A DNA stretch of 64,000 nucleotides from Nematostella vectensis (GCF_932526225.1 NC_064045.1:10258022-10322021); one strand, 5' to 3'. Counted from the first letter of the stretch, positions 10,536-25,300 are shown. Numbers and translations are program-made. The notes: generated from the sequence alone by a model not told the origin.

Positions 10536-12440
10536 AGAATGTTCTTAAATTTTACTGTATATAAATATACACTAAATATAATACCCATTAATTATAAGAA
10601 GAGAATCTACAAATGCAACAGCAGTTATTCAATTTTGTTACTAAGAACGCAATAAATTCAAGATTCTATTGAAACCATAGGATTGTTAGTACTATGATAA
10701 CATTTCTCTCGGTCCGAATGTAAGAAAACTTGATTTATTTTCAATACATTTTATATCCCGCTTAATAAGGACGTCCCGCTAATAAGATCATCAGTTTATT
10801 GATGGTGTCCTACTTAACGAGGTTCCAAGCAAGAGCACACCAAGAGACATCAAGCGGGAGCTCACGTAGCGAAAACTCATCAGGGAAACAGATTACGAGG
10901 AAGCACACTGTCAGCGGAAACAAACAGCACTGCACGAGCTGTTTAGACTTCACTAAAGGCAACATCGTTCTCGCCATAGCTTGAGAAAGCGAAATCATAA
11001 ACGGGCCAAGGTTCTAGACTTTTCGACGACCCGCCGGAAATGGACAACTTTGTTTTTCATTCCTTTGCAACAAAACAAACGAAAAGTCGTGAATGAAAAG
11101 CTTAGGGTTTTTCCTTTTCCTTATGCAGAGAATGTCATTAATTCTCGTAATTTTTGAAGATTAAGAAGAGGTTTCCTTTTTGAGTAGTTTTAGCAAGTCC
11201 GCGCGTGCATTTTTGCTAATAGCGCAACGGATTGTTGTTTCATTCAATTTGTAAATATTTATGCCAGAACTACGGTTTAACAATCTCTTGAAATAATGTT
11301 GACATAATGTGTGCCTTATCTTAAGTCGTGACAGCCGACGTGATGATGCTAACCGCTCGACAAATCCCGGTTCCCTAACTTTTTTTTATGCACATTCCTT
11401 TGCAATTAAATAATCGTATGTGACAACAAACTTAAGCTTTTAAGGATAACAAAAGTTTAAGAGTGGGGATAAATTCTCCTGCCTTAACAAATCCTTTTAA
11501 TTACATAAAAATGAACACGTTTATTCTATGGAAATGTTTCTTTATGAAAATCGGTGGTTATATGCCGGGGCAAGGCTAAAAACTGTGGGGGGAAGGGGAG
11601 GGGAAGTTGCTAAGTCCTGTGTTAAAATGTTATGCAATTTATTACAAAGCAGACATGCATACTTTTTGACCTATTTCTCAAAAAAAGTCAAACAATTCAA
11701 GGTAGAAAGGCAAGCGAAAGTGCCTTCCCTTTGTCTCCCGCTAGCGATAAGATTCCGAGATAACTATCATAATAAACAACACAGGATAGATACACGTCTT
11801 AACTTTAATGAATCGCCTTGATTTGTCAAACAAGATAATTTGCGTCTCATAAATAAATTAATATATCTACATGTATTTGTGTTTCGATCGAGAAAGAATC
11901 ATTCTATTTCAAAGTTGTTGCGAATTTTACAATTAACGTTTTGCGCAGGGTGAGCTGGCGCAGATAGTATCATGTTTTCCTTGTTAGAGTTCAATAGAAA
12001 TGAAGATTAAACAACGAAATATCTAATTTGACACAATTATAACAGGGTCAAACTAAAAAAAAAATGCTTCGTTTTCAATAACCTGATGAATAAATAGCAG
12101 ACTAGAAGAAGCCTTCGTAAGCCCTATTCAACAGCAAAGTGCTTAGAGAGTGGTTTGAGAAATGCTTTAGCGAAACGCAATCCGCAGGTTTTGAAACTTT
12201 ATCTTTTCGAGTCTCGAGACCTCAAGTACTCTTCAAGTGAAAAAACAGTGTCAAACACAAAACTCCTAATTTTTCGCCAAAACATATCAATTAAACGCAG
12301 TGAAAGCTCAAGAAAACATCGACAAATATGTCAGTTCCCTGATATGTACATCCGTGAGACCAATAGTTTGTCTCGATTGTTTTTAAAGTATTTTGAGTTT
12401 TGTGGAGGTGGATAATTCTTAGAGTCGTATAACTCATGTC
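10536..12440. other. 3' flank of the FoxL2 gene, non-coding
   Basis: AT-rich DNA lying downstream of the minus-strand forkhead gene. The small open frames on both strands lack family features. The segment next to the gene should contain its 3' UTR and polyadenylation site, which I did not place. Confidence 0.45.
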
Positions 12441-13421
12441 TCACGCGTTATTGTAAGGTAGATAACTAGTCGCTCCCGATTGAGTTTGACTTGAGACAAA
12501 CGGGATGCTTTTGGCGCCAGAAACCAAGATAGAGTTGTTATAGCTTTTCACGTGAGCGGGGAAAACAACTTCGGCACCCGTTTGATCTAGTTTGCTCTCT
12601 ACATTCGGATCCTTTTTACACGATTCGTCAACATTCATGCGAGGTGAGGACTTTCCTTGGAGGATATTCGCAATACTGAAAGGGTGGCTTGAGGCTTTTT
12701 GTGAAAGTTCGCTACTCCTACACTCAACATTGCTTTTTCCATCGTATTTCCGCCTTTTTTCTTCGCGTTCACCAAATCTCGTAGAACAGGAAAGCAAAGT
12801 TTCATCCGAGCTCTGACTCGAGGCTAATTCCTCTTTCTTGCATTGTAAGTCTTCCGCGTCATAATCATCTTCGCCTTTTTCCTCCCCCTCATCATCAATG
12901 CTCCGTGACTCTTTCCCACTTCCCTGGTACGCCCGACACCGCCGCCTTCGCCTGCGAAAATTCCCATCCTCGAACATCTCTTCGTAGGCTGGATCAAGCG
13001 CCCAATAGCATCCCTTACCCGGATCCGATCTCTCTCTTGGTATCTTCACGAAACACTTATTGAGCGATAGATTATGCCGTATGCTGTTCTGCCATCCCCT
13101 CTTGTTCAGTCTATAATACGGGAAGTTCTCAATAATAAACTGGTAAATGCCACTTAGGGTAATTTTCTGTCCCTTCGACTGTTTGATAGCCATGCTAATG
13201 AGAGCCACGTACGAGTACGGAGGCTTAGGCAGAGGCTCGTGCCCGCGGTAATAATAGCCGGTGTAAAAAGGATAGTAGGACCTTCCCCACGCTTGGTGGT
13301 GGTACATCGAGGAAGAATGGCACCCGTAACCAGCGAAGGTCGCGGGCTGCGCCGCCGCCATTACGGGACTGTAGGGATACCCCGACACGTGGAAGCAACT
13401 CTGATGTGGAGTCGGGTACAT
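12441..13421 (-). CDS. FOXL2: Forkhead transcription factor, FoxL2 type
   Basis: Complete single-exon gene of 326 aa. The forkhead domain spans about residues 66-158, starting [15 protein letters not shown]. The DNA-recognition helix [12 protein letters not shown] is at 110-121, and the domain ends in the basic run [11 protein letters not shown]. The combination LTLSGIYQ-like turn, [18 protein letters not shown] end and short N-terminus is closest to FoxL2. The N-terminus (1-60) is rich in Tyr, His and Ala; the region after the domain is acidic. At about 247-255 [10 protein letters not shown] fits the eh1 motif (FxIxxIL) that binds Groucho/TLE co-repressors, so repression is a likely activity. 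FoxL2 factors act in gonad and somatic cell fate in bilaterians; the role here is unknown. The start was chosen at the first ATG of the frame, in a run that is clearly coding. No introns, as in many FoxL2 genes. Confidence 0.93.
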   Translation of the reverse strand: MYPTPHQSCFHVSGYPYSPVMAAAQPATFAGYGCHSSSMYHHQAWGRSYYPFYTGYYYRGHEPLPKPPYSYVALISMAIKQSKGQKITLSGIYQFIIENFPYYRLNKRGWQNSIRHNLSLNKCFVKIPRERSDPGKGCYWALDPAYEEMFEDGNFRRRRRRCRAYQGSGKESRSIDDEGEEKGEDDYDAEDLQCKKEELASSQSSDETLLSCSTRFGEREEKRRKYDGKSNVECRSSELSQKASSHPFSIANILQGKSSPRMNVDESCKKDPNVESKLDQTGAEVVFPAHVKSYNNSILVSGAKSIPFVSSQTQSGATSYLPYNNA

Positions 13422-14100
13422 CGCGTTTTTACCCTTCTTTTCCTATGGCGGTTTTTCTCTTTTTGTCCCCTCTTGAATGAGCGTTTTCTTTGTTCCCACT
13501 TGAATAAACCACGAGTTTAAAAGGAGGTAAAGTAGTATTGAAAGTAATCCGTGTTAATTGCGTTTGCACGCGTTGTTTCCTCGCGTGATATCGGAGAGAT
13601 TCCTCGGATCTTCGGATAGCGATGAGCTCCTCTCTTTCATGCGACACCTCAAACTCTGAGTGCCCGAGAAGCGAGCCTCCAAACTTATTTATCGACCACC
13701 AATGTTGTTTGTTTATCGACAAGCCCTCTTTTGTTCCAAAATATTTGTTTACAAACAACCAATAAATTGACATAGGGACCACACATTGGGACACGTGCCG
13801 GCCAATCAGCGCACGGGAAGCGCTTTAATGACAGGTAAATGAATCCTAGATTTTGCCTTATCGCTGCCATACAGTCTGTGGTGAGCCGTGTGCCCCAAAA
13901 CCTCGTCTAGCTATCAAAGCAGTGTCAATATTATTATTAAAAACTCCGCGTCGATTGCTCATAACCCGGTTGAGATAACAACTGCAATCAGGGGATGGGG
14001 GCTTGATGGGTCAGAGTCATTAGACTTTGACGTTGCCATGGTAATGTCAAGAAGCCTGGTGCGTTCTGGCTCGGATATTGCCCAAGGACACGCAAAGGGG
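13422..14100 (-). promoter_or_regulatory. 5' flank and probable promoter region of FoxL2
   Basis: This lies directly upstream of the FoxL2 start. It contains the 5' UTR and, presumably, the core promoter, but I see no decisive TATA box or initiator. Open frames here on the minus strand (13429-13794, 13685-13870) have no family features and are taken as UTR/promoter sequence. Confidence 0.4.
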
Positions 14101-17100
14101 AAATTCAAATGAATATCTTTGATTAAGTTTTAGTATTCCAACCCTTTGCGCTTAAAAGTTATTCATTCAACTTAACCCAAGCTGGATGTCCTACTATAAA
14201 GATTCTCGTTGTCGTGCCTATATGCACTCTCTTTGGGGTTGAATAATAAGTTTTCTCCCATGAAGTTCCGGAGGTGATTTTCTGCGCACGAGGTAAGGGA
14301 TTCTAGAAAAAAATCACGAAATATCTACATATAAACTTCTTAAGAATTCACTCAAAAACTTTCCTAATTATTTCTAGCCTCGTTTAAAAAAGAGACTCAG
14401 ATATGCGAATGAAAATTTTCGCTTTCGAAGTCACAAAAATTCAGGGCAAACAATGTTTAAGTGGAAGTTGGTTTACCAACGAACCCCTATAGTGCTTTAT
14501 CCTCAATACAATGCCCTCGCAAACGGTTTTTCGGCGAGTTATATTTACGATTACCACTGAGTTTGTTTGGGGTAATAGACGCTTAATCGCACTGCGCGTG
14601 ATATTAACACGGACGTCTCAGCGGGCACCCTGTGGTGTTCAGCTGTTCGCCACTGATCATCCGGGAAACGCGCTGTTTTCGCGCGGTTAGGAGGGGGTGT
14701 TTTCCCAGAGCTTATATCAACAAATTCCAACCAACTGCGAAAAGACAGGCTTTGATATAAAATTACTAACATATTTTCCTGTTGTGGGAAGATATTTTAA
14801 GATTTGTTGTTAAGCCAACAGTACCTAATCTTTCCTTTTCCGTGAATTAGTCAATTTGGGTGTAAAAAAAAGCGGTTACCGGGCGATTACTAAAAGCAAG
14901 ACCGGATACGGTGAAGTCTCAGGTGACCGCGCGTTTTGACACCGAACCACTTGAAACAACAAGAAATCAAATAAATGTAAACTCCATTGGTGTCCCTGAG
15001 TAAGCAGTCCCCTGGGAAAATCACATAGCTTGTATTTCATTAGAAAAGTCCCCAAATAATCAAGCACTAACTTCATAAATAGATGCTCCGATGCTTTTTT
15101 AAGACTGCGGACGATTACTCGTTCGTTAAAAATCACAATCCGAAGTACAAGCCATGGCAGAAACGAATTAAAAGGTGATCAAATAATTATCATAAGGTGT
15201 AAAAACATTGACAATAATTTGTAACTGAAGAAGGGTTTTAGCCGTATATCCAGGACTATATTATATTTATTTATAGAGGGTTACATTATAACCGTGGAAG
15301 TTTTCTAACACGGCTTGCAGCAACATAATAAAACAAAATAAAGTTTCAGTAAAAAAACGCGTTTTCGGTATTTAGGGTTGTTGTATTCTTGTATATCGGT
15401 ATTTCATAAAAAAGCAGGCTATTAAATATTCTTTTTTTTACTTAAAAGGGGCACTTGCACGCTTGTTTTAAGAAAGTAGGCAGTAAAGGTGGCCTTTTAC
15501 GAAACCTAAAATTACTATTCTTCTTGACATGACGGGAAAACCTGGTAACGCGCAGTTACAGATAGAGAGAGAAGACACAATATCTTACAATGGCTATAGG
15601 TTCCTTGTATTACGGACTGATTTTCAAAACACAAATAACGCGAGGCCTAAGTGCACATAACCAGATTTTGGCTTTTTAAGATAATTTTTCCTTGATCATT
15701 ATTGCCCTGTGTATCAGTTCAGGAACGAAAAGCCCAAATTTCACTGACACTTTACGAAATGTCGCATCAATTTAAAAAAAGTCGCACTTGATATTTTGTT
15801 TGCTATAAGTTACTAAGTACTCAGAGAAATTCTCCGCCTTATTCGATGTGAAATGGGCTTATTTGAAGCGTCACGTCATGTTTTTCCGTCATGTCATTCT
15901 TCTTACTATACTCTTCTTCTAGGTGTTATGTATCCACATATGTATGCAGGTTTTGCTGTATCTGGTTGTAGGCTAAACATTGTAATCTGGGGTGGAAAGA
16001 AACAATAAAAATTGTATCATTTTATCTGAAAATTGTAACATTTTATAAGACACTCTGCCTACATTCTAAACAAAAAATACAAGGCATGCGTAAAAACTCT
16101 TTACACCAGCTGATTTAAAAAAAAAAATTGTAAATTGTGTTTTTGTTTGTTTGATGCTTTGTGAAAAGACCAGAGGAGTATAGCTCTAGGGTCTTAGATG
16201 ATGTCTGCAAAAAAAAGTCACATGACTCTGTTTACAATGACAAAAGTCAGTATAACCTAAACTAAATCCAAATAAAGTATTTAAAACCTGGCGATAAGGT
16301 GTGTTCTAGGTGAGATTTGATTTAACCAGCTCACAACCTTCTCCTGAAAACCGAAAGTGTGTAAACTAAGGGGAAAGAACGTCAACAAAACAGACAACAA
16401 AAGAGAAATACACCAAAACAACCTAAGGTATCGAGTGATGGAGTATTTAGTGGGCAGTTCTTATAAATATTTTCACGGAGGATTATAAACCATTCCATTT
16501 GGCGTGCAGAATGTTTAGAGAACCACCGGTACATTACACCAATAACAAAAAAATCCCATGCAAACAAAACCTACTTTTTCAGTCTAAACGCGCTCATTCT
16601 TGACTCCCCAAATGGAATAATCCCAGAAAATATGTTTTCATAGGACGTCCTCTGTGTTGACTCGTTAATACGAATAAAAATCACAGAAATTTACTGAACT
16701 ATTTGGGTGGAAATATTATAAGGTCGGATCTAGTTTAGGGCAAACTGTGGTATAACTTTATGTCGAGGTTATTTCAGTACATAAGACATCCTGCAGAACT
16801 TCCAGATTCGTTCTTATTCGCATTTCAATCCCCTTACAATAAATTTCGACCTCTGTAAAGGTGCGGAGTTTAAAAAACGTTCTCTGACCATGTTGTGTCA
16901 AGGATAGGCTGAATATCTGTATCTGCGCGGTAATGCATGTGGAGTTTCATTCATATGATTTTTATATAAATACGATGCAACCAAATGTATGACGTTTGCA
17001 AGTGTAGTTATCATTGAACAAAATACCCTGCTTTATTTTGCCAAGTACACTGTGCATGTCTCCTGTACTTTAGCCAAGTCCCTGACAGGCCCGCTATCGT

Positions 17101-20100
17101 AATAATCCACAGATAAAAGCACCTTATCCCACTATGATACATCCTGCTAGTCAAGAGCTTGCATGTTATTTCCCACACCATTGTGAAAACCCGATTTTTT
17201 TACAGATATTTTTTTTGTAGAGGGGAATTGCGACATAAATATAATGTAAGGACAAGGCAATTTCCTTCGCTTTAACGAGAAATCGTCAAACGGCTACATT
17301 TCCCCCGAGTTCGGAATACTGATCGATGTATTCGTTATATCGTGCACCTTTATGGAGCAGTACTTTTGTATCGCACGACATTACTACGGTGCAAGGCGAA
17401 AAAGTTAGCTTTAAAATGAAGGTAACAGTTTCGTTGTTAGGATATCAATGGGTGATTACGATAATAAAATTATAACGCTGACGCGTTTAAATTAAAAGAG
17501 AAAAGCATAGAAATCTATTCTTCATTTTTAAAAATGCTATAAATGCTTTCTTTTAGGGACCGATTTTACCGTCTCAAAGATTTTATATCTCATAGATAAT
17601 AAATACGTGTTCTTGTCATGCAAAAACATTATTACCCAGAGAGTTGAAAAAGTTTGGGTTACAAATATTACTACTATTTTCAACATGCTAAATTATTTCT
17701 TTTACCAGTTTGAACGTGATATGGTATCTAATTCTACTCTGGCTACCTCGAACAAAACTAAATGCATTGGTTTAAGAAAAAGTCATGTTTAATCATTCTT
17801 AAACTGAGTTTGAGAAAACTTAGCAAAACTCTGTAAAACTTTGCAGTTGTGTGAAAAACAGCAAACCGTGAGCGCTTTACCTCCAGAAGAACTTTATCTA
17901 TAATGGAATTCCCCAGAAATGACCTCAAAACGACAGAATGGGCATAGCAACACTGATGATTGTGGACTGAAAAAACAAGGGTGTTTTTACTCGGTAACCG
18001 AGATGCCAAACAATGTGCTTTTCCGTCAAAGAGGAGACCTATGAAGACAAAACTTTACATTTGGTCTGATTGAAACCTGCAAAAACACAACAATCTGTCA
18101 CTTCTTGATATTTAGAGGAAAAAAAGGTGCTAGCGAGGAAATTAAATGTCATTAAATCGTAGACAATGGGTTTTAAGGGGATTATGGACGATATTACGAA
18201 GTAAAGACAATTTGCCTGAGGGGAATCTACGGGTGGAAAATACCACTCCTTGTTGGCTTCAAGACTCCTTTCACCGCTAAACCCTGTAGAATAACGATTA
18301 ATATCTGTTAAATGTTAAAAATGAGCGTTATTACACAGTAATGGGCCCTCCGATATCCCTTTGTTTTGAGTTAATTATAGAGCACTTATTCCGTTAGCCG
18401 ATTTAACTTGATAATTGGCTATTGTATGAAGAGGATCTCGAATCTACTAGAATAGAAGGTTGTTGAAAATTGAAAACACGAACTTTAAAGACTTTTAAGT
18501 TGGTTGGTTGATTAGGTGGTTGATTTTTTCAAAACTAAAGGAGTCCATTGCATAGTATATAAAGTAAAAATCCCCCGAACTTTCTATCGAAGTAGCATTT
18601 AACTTTTTCATTGTGCTAGTGTTACAAAGGATGAAGAAATCAATAAGTTAATTGGAAGCGGGATGTGACAAAGGAAACAATTAACTAGAACGCCTTGGAT
18701 GATACTTTAATGAGAATTCCTAAGAAAACGCCTAAAATAAAAAAAATGGGTAATAATTCATGAACGCTGTCAAAAAAACAGAACTACTTAATCCTTAGGG
18801 GAAAAAGTAACATAGTGTATAACTAAGACGACATTGCTATATTCCAATATACGATTTACTCCCTAGAAAACTTAATATGACCAAATATGTAGGAATGCGT
18901 GAGGAATATATATTTACAACGAACACAAACGGAAAGAAAGTGCAACTGTATAAAAAAGATGAGTGCCCATTAAATGGCGAATCCTTAACGCAAGAAATAG
19001 TTTACCAAGCTACTGTTAAAACAGAGGGAAAACCGAAACATACATAGGCTTAACTGCAAATAAGTTTAAAACTAGGTCTGGAAACCACAAGCAGTCATTT
19101 GGAAATGAAAATAGGAATGACACAGAGCTAAGTAAATATGTATGGCAACTTAAATAGAAGAAAGAGGATTATGCTATAGATTGGAAAATCCTAGCTAGAG
19201 CTAAAGCATACTCGAATCGAACGAGGAGATGCAATTTGTGCACTACAGAAAAGCACCTCATTATTACCAAGCCAAAATTTCAACCCTTAACAAGAGAAAC
19301 GAGCTTATCTCGACATGTAGACATAAACGCAAATACATTCTCAAGTTTAACGCTTCTGGAAAAGAAAATGTAGCGCGCGCATGACAATCTTTAAAAGCGC
19401 GCAGTTTGTAACTGCTTATTGCATTATGCATCTCACGAAACCATACATATATCTCGTAGACATACATCGATGTCACAGTTGTAAAAGGTTTAACTGAGGA
19501 GTGGATCAACCTTACGGTTGACCCACGAAACAAACCTGTATTAAACATTTTTACCTGATATACTAAGTCGTTCACTGCTAAACTAAATAAGATCCTACAA
19601 AGTCGAGCATAAACTGGCATACATAATCTCGATTTCTCAGAATGACTGATAGATTTTATAGCCTTTGTTAAAATTCACAAATACACTATAAACCTGCGAG
19701 TAAGAACCTACATTTTTGGGAGTTAGCCTAAACAGGTTTTTAATTAATTGGAAAGTTCCTACTTCAACAAATAGGATTCTTTGCATAGCTACTTTGCAGC
19801 TGCATCACAATAATAAATATGATTTAATAAAATAAGAACCTGCTTTTTATTTCCTAAGCTTATTTTTTTATATTTAGGGGTGTAAATGACATATTTTTAG
19901 GCTAAAAGGTTCTAAATTTTCAGGTTATTACTCAGTAACCATCCTACAAAGAGCACACTAAAATGGCGAATACTGGTTACCAGAAAACTAAATTTACCGG
20001 TCAATAGCCGATGTTATGTAACGGAGTTATTTTGACTTGAGAAAGGACTTTCTATTATTGCAGAAGGCTTTTTTGGGAATTATTGTGAAGACTAGACATC

Positions 20101-21537
20101 TAGGACGTTTGTCCGTTTGTCCAGTGTCGAAGTCTCATATCCACTTAAATATTACTTTATTCAAACTTTTCATTCGACTATGTTTTTGTGAAAGAACAGG
20201 ACCAGTCTATACATCTTGACAATTTTACAAAACGCAGCTAAATGGAAAAAAGCCATGGTGACTGAACACAATAGCGATAATAATCTCTCAATGGTCTACA
20301 ATATCAGAAAAAACACACAAAGGTATCACAGTTCCATCTGCTCTAGTTGATTAGCTGGGACAAAGGGACTCAAAGCGGAGCCTGAATGCGGCGCGCCGCG
20401 GGGCATTGCGGAGCCTGAATGTGCCGCACCGCGGGGCACCGCAGGCGAATTGAATTGTTCCCTCATCAGCTGCCGGTAACCGGGTAAAGAACCCTGGTAT
20501 TCACGTGAAACGGCGAGATCCATTGAACACGTACTTCCCAAAGACTAGTTAACTTGGTTGAATGATGAGTTAATTTACGACAGGTGGATATTTGGTGGTT
20601 GTTGCTATGAGAGGTTGCTAGGGAATGATGAGGCCCCTGCAGGAGTTGCTCGCAGCTAGGATAAAACTCAAACTGAAACTTTGTAACAAGATAGATTTCT
20701 AGTGTCCCTGAATGTAATACTTTACTTCTTGAATTCGCGCGATTTTAATGTCAATGAACTAAGCGCATTTTTGTGTTTTTATCAAAAGACGTATAAAAGA
20801 TACAGAGTACAATTAAGTCAAGTAATTGACCGTTGAGTCTAGTTGACGGGGAAAATTCTAGAAAATAAGATAAATCTGAGTAGCTTAAAAAAAATAAACT
20901 TTAACTCAAAAATGATTTTAATCATTTTAAAATATATAATAACAAAGATCACTTGGAATACAATTTCCTACTGGAATTATGAATTTACAACCCGTCTCTT
21001 GAAAGAGCTAAAAATCTCTCAAAACACATCCCTTTCTCCTGTCAGTTTATTCTAAATTCACAAGGATAATATTCAAAGGATATTGTTATCATAAAAATTA
21101 AGATTTCTATCGGTTGCTTACGTTCTGTGGACAAGCACTTGAGCCAGTTGATTGTAGATTGGTATTTTTTTTTATTACATATAGCAAAGTTTGTTATCTA
21201 GACTGTCAAGGTAAGAATAAAAGGAATAAAAAAACTCTTTGCGAAATAAATACGATTGAACAAAATTCTCAAAAAAATTTTAAACCACAATAATTTCCAA
21301 AACAGGTGTAGAAAGTCAAAAATTATAGTTTTTATACCCTTATGGCAAACGCTAACCTTTAATCAAACTAATAAGATGTCTTTATAACAAAAAAAGGAAA
21401 AATAAAATATTCTGAATAATCTGTAGCCTTAAAATACAGGGTGATGCAAAAGTTCGTTTCGATCCTGTGCTCGTTTGTCATTTGATTTGTAAATTTTGTG
21501 TTTATAAGTATGATAAACTGTGATATACAGATATATA
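14101..21537. other. Gene-poor AT-rich region
   Basis: About 7.4 kb with no supported exon on either strand, only short AT-rich open frames. A GC-rich island with a duplicated gcggagcctgaatg word lies at about 20375-20440. Given the developmental transcription factor at its left end, distal regulatory elements are possible, but nothing in the sequence alone proves them. Confidence 0.5.
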
Positions 21538-21957
21538 TATATAGTAAAAACCGCGTGTAAGAACCTAGTGATTTTAGAACCTAGCCAGAATGTTAGGATT
21601 TTAATACCACAAATCCTGCTAAGCCAAAAAAATCAAAATGTTCTTATTTGATGGGTTGTTCCATGAAAAATAGAACAAATTTAGGGCTTTGAAATATAAA
21701 CTTGCTAAACATTTTGCTCTTCCATAAAGAAAAGAATACAGATTTAACATACATTCAATAGCAAATGGTTAAATATTCAGTCACACTTCTGTAATTATGA
21801 ACTGTTGATACATAGACGAAAAAAAATCAAAAACCTAATAGGAACCTATTTTGCCTTAATTGCTAGTAAATACTAATATAATAATAATAACCCTAATATA
21901 ATAACCCGTTTTGCCAGACTTAAGAAAATCTGTCCTTACACGCGGGTTTTTACTGTA
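21538..21957. mobile_element. MITE with about 25-bp terminal inverted repeats (mariner-like ends)
   Basis: Left end tagtaaaaaccgcgtgtaag; right end reverse-complements to tacagtaaaaacccgcgtgt. The ends lie in TA-rich sequence, as expected for a Tc1/mariner-type TA target. The interior of about 370 bp is AT-rich and non-coding. A degenerate related end (aacctgcgagtaagaaccta) is visible at about 19691. Confidence 0.7.
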
Positions 21958-22028
21958 TCATAAAAAAAAACTATTCGAATCAAAAAGCCCAAACTGTCGT
22001 GATCTCGTACCAGAACAATGAATACAAT

Positions 22029-22126
22029 ACACCAAAAACTGGAATTCGACTCTGCCAAATTTTCGTCTTTAATAAGACTTCTTCAGGGCAGACTGAAGAG
22101 TCGAATTCCAGTTTTTGATGTATTAT
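22029..22126. repeat. Short hairpin with 21-bp arms
   Basis: Arms aaaactggaattcgactct and agagtcgaattccagtttt flank a loop holding gtctttaataagacttcttc. The loop word recurs near 53430 (gtctttaataagactcct), which indicates a dispersed family. Confidence 0.65.
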
Positions 22127-22308
22127 AAAAAAAACTAAGCAGACATAAACGAGAGAACTCGCCAAGAGTTTTTTAAAACATCTTGAACTAAACGCAGAGG
22201 GATTTTCAGCCAGCTCACGATGTTAGATAATGGATTTTTTAATAAGAAAGTTATTCTTCTTTTCAGATTTTCACTTTCTAAAGGAAATCCCAGACTGCTA
22301 CCCTGTCG

Positions 22309-22341
22309 TTATTTGCTGTTGCACAGACATCCACAGGACTC
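22309..22341 (-). CDS. Possible terminal exon of the myosin
   Basis: After a pyrimidine-rich acceptor (gcggttttgcttcag) the frame reads [10 protein letters not shown] then TAA. It fits phase 0 left by the SH3 exon and brings the assembled total to an exact multiple of three. It is only 11 codons, so chance is possible. The real end could be another exon in the repeat-filled interval 22342-26267. Confidence 0.4.
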   Translation of the reverse strand, partial: ESCGCLCNSK

Positions 22342-25300
22342 CTGAAGCAAAACCGCACCCTGACCGTCATGCACCGTGCGCTTCTTCAACTTCCCAAAAT
22401 GCATCGCGCGGCGTTTTGGGTACGAGACTTGAGTAATCCTACTATTTAAACGTCGGATTTTAAGAAAATATAAATGATAAAAAACATAAGCATTTAAGCG
22501 TGTAAGTGATTTCTGCTAATGGAGTGCTATTTTCACTTAACGATAAATTCATCAAATTCGAGACTAGTTTCAATCTCAACGACATTTTGCAACACACTGA
22601 TAAGTGAAAGAAGTAGTGACCTTACTTTATGTAATGAAAGGTAAGTGTAGGGTACATAGAAATATAGAGAACAGTAAATAAGTCAGCTAATGCAAGAATA
22701 ACGACGCTATGGTACATATGCTCTGCGAGTCATAATAAAAAAATAACTGCGCTTTTCTGAAGCACTCTTTGTTAACCACTGGGGACACTGGAGATCGTTC
22801 TTACTTGTAATCACTGTGTTTTTCCGGTAAGGCTTACTTTAGTTTTCACTATTCTGCGAACTCTCACCGACAGCTAAATCGCATTCTGGCTTACGTCATT
22901 CAAAATCCTTGAAGCGTTTTCATTGGCCAGCACTGAAATGGCTTCCAATCACGCCATCTCTCTGAAAGGCGCTGACCAATCAAAAAGCAGAAAATATTCC
23001 ACTAGTTTGAGACAGAAAGCCAGAAAGCGGGTTACCTGTGGGACATTAGATATTGACGAGAGCTCGCAGAGCATTTAAAATCGCAGTACCAAGATTGAAA
23101 GATCATATGAAAATAACATAAACAATTATTTTCGCTTTTGTATTGAAGCAAGACGTGAGTCTGCATCGATGACTCGCCTTCTTCCTACTTTCATAAGTAA
23201 GGGAATCACTTTATTCTGGTAAAAACATTATCATAATAAAAATATCTAAAATATCACAGAACTTTTGCTATAAAACTACAGCTAGAGTGCAAACAGTAAA
23301 GGGAAAAGAGAAAACATGAACGGCGAAGACTTTAAAGTGAAAAACTTTTATTAGCATTACATATTCTATGGTTATAAATTTGTCAGGAATATATTAATAG
23401 CTAAGATTTACATTAGAATCATAAATTTATGCAAGAGAGTATGATGTAATTGTAAGTGAAATTACTGATTCAAAATCAAAAGCTTTTACTAACTTTTCTA
23501 TTCTAATGTTTCTTAGACTACATTTTGGCGTGGCTTTTCCCAAAAAAAAGTGTTAAATACCGTTTATAAGCCATTTTCTCCATTACGTAGTATTTCGCAC
23601 GAAGTTTAAGTTGTCTTGCGGACCAAGAAAACACATTTTCTTTGTTTTTTTCTTACGATTTTTCTTAGATAATATAAATAAATCTGACTACATTCATATC
23701 AACACCAGTGACCAAAGCATTGCATAACAATTTTCAAGCAATGTCAGGAACCTATAAGAACAGTATTACTTTGCGAGTGATGGCTATTACCTAGGAAACG
23801 GTGAAATCGAAGGCTGTTACCTAGGTGACAGTGTGGTAAAAAAGAGGTTACCTATAGGAGCCAGTGTTTGTGAAGGCTGTCACCTAGGTGACGGTGTTGG
23901 CGACGACTAAAAAAATAACAAAAAAAAATCCGTGAAGACCAGCCCACTTGGTAGATTTATGAGCATTGAAGCATATCCGGGGCGTGCGGTGGGTTTTGGG
24001 ATAGATGTCACGGGCGTGTGGTGGGTGTCCGCGTGTATGTCACGCCAACCTAACCTTGAGTTACATTGGTATGCTGGACATGTCACGCCACCTTACCTTG
24101 AGTCCCATCAGTATGCTGGACATGTCATATCATCCTTACATTGTGTTCCATCAGTATACTGGACATGTCATGCCATCCTTACCTTATGTTCCATCAGTAT
24201 ACTGGACATGTCACGCCATCCTTACCTTATGTTCCATCAGTATGCTGGACATGTCATATCATCCTTACCTTATGTTCCATCAGTATACTGGACATGTCAC
24301 CCCATCCTTACCTTGAATTCCATTGGTATGCTGGACATGTCATATCATCCTTACCTTGTGTTCCATCAGTATGCTGGACATGTCATATCATCCTTACCTT
24401 ATGTTTCATCAGTATGCTGGACATGTCATATCATCCTTACCTTATGTTCTATCAGTATGCTGGACATGTCACGCCATCCTTACCTTGTGTTTCATCAGTA
24501 TGCTGGACATGTCACGCCATCCTTACCTTATGCTCCATCAGTATGCTGGACATGTCATGTCATCCTTACCTTGTGTTTCATCAGTATGCCGGACATGTCA
24601 CGCCATCCTTACCTTATGTTCCATCAGTATGCTGGACATGTCATGTCATCCTTACCTTGTGTTTCATCAGTATGCTGGACATGTCATATCATCCTTACCT
24701 TGTATTTCATCAGTATGCTGGACATGTCATATCATCCTTACCTTATGTTCCATCAGTATGCTGGACATGTCATGTCATCCTTACCTTATGTTCCATCAGT
24801 ATGCTGGACATGTCATGTCATCCTTACCTTATGTTCCATCAGTATGCTGGACATGTCATATCATCCTTACCTTATGTTCCATCAGTATACTGGACATGTC
24901 ACCCCATCCTTACCTTGTGTTTCATCAGTATGCTGGACATGTCATATCATCCTTACCTTGTGTCCCATCAGTATGCTGGACATGTCATGCCATCCTTACC
25001 TTATGTTCCATCAGTATGCTGGACATGTCACGCCACCTTACCTTGAGTCCCATCAGTATGCTGGACATGTCATGTCATCCTTACCTTGACTTCCATTGGT
25101 ATGCTGGACATGTCATGCCATCCTTACCTTGACTTCCATTGGTATGCTGGACATGTCATGTCATCCTTACCTTGACTTCCATTGGTATGCTGGACATGTC
25201 ATGCCATCCTTACCTTGTGTTTCATCAGTATGCTGGACATGTCACGCCATCCTAACCTTGAGTTCCATTGGTATGCTGGACATGTCATGCCATCCTTACC

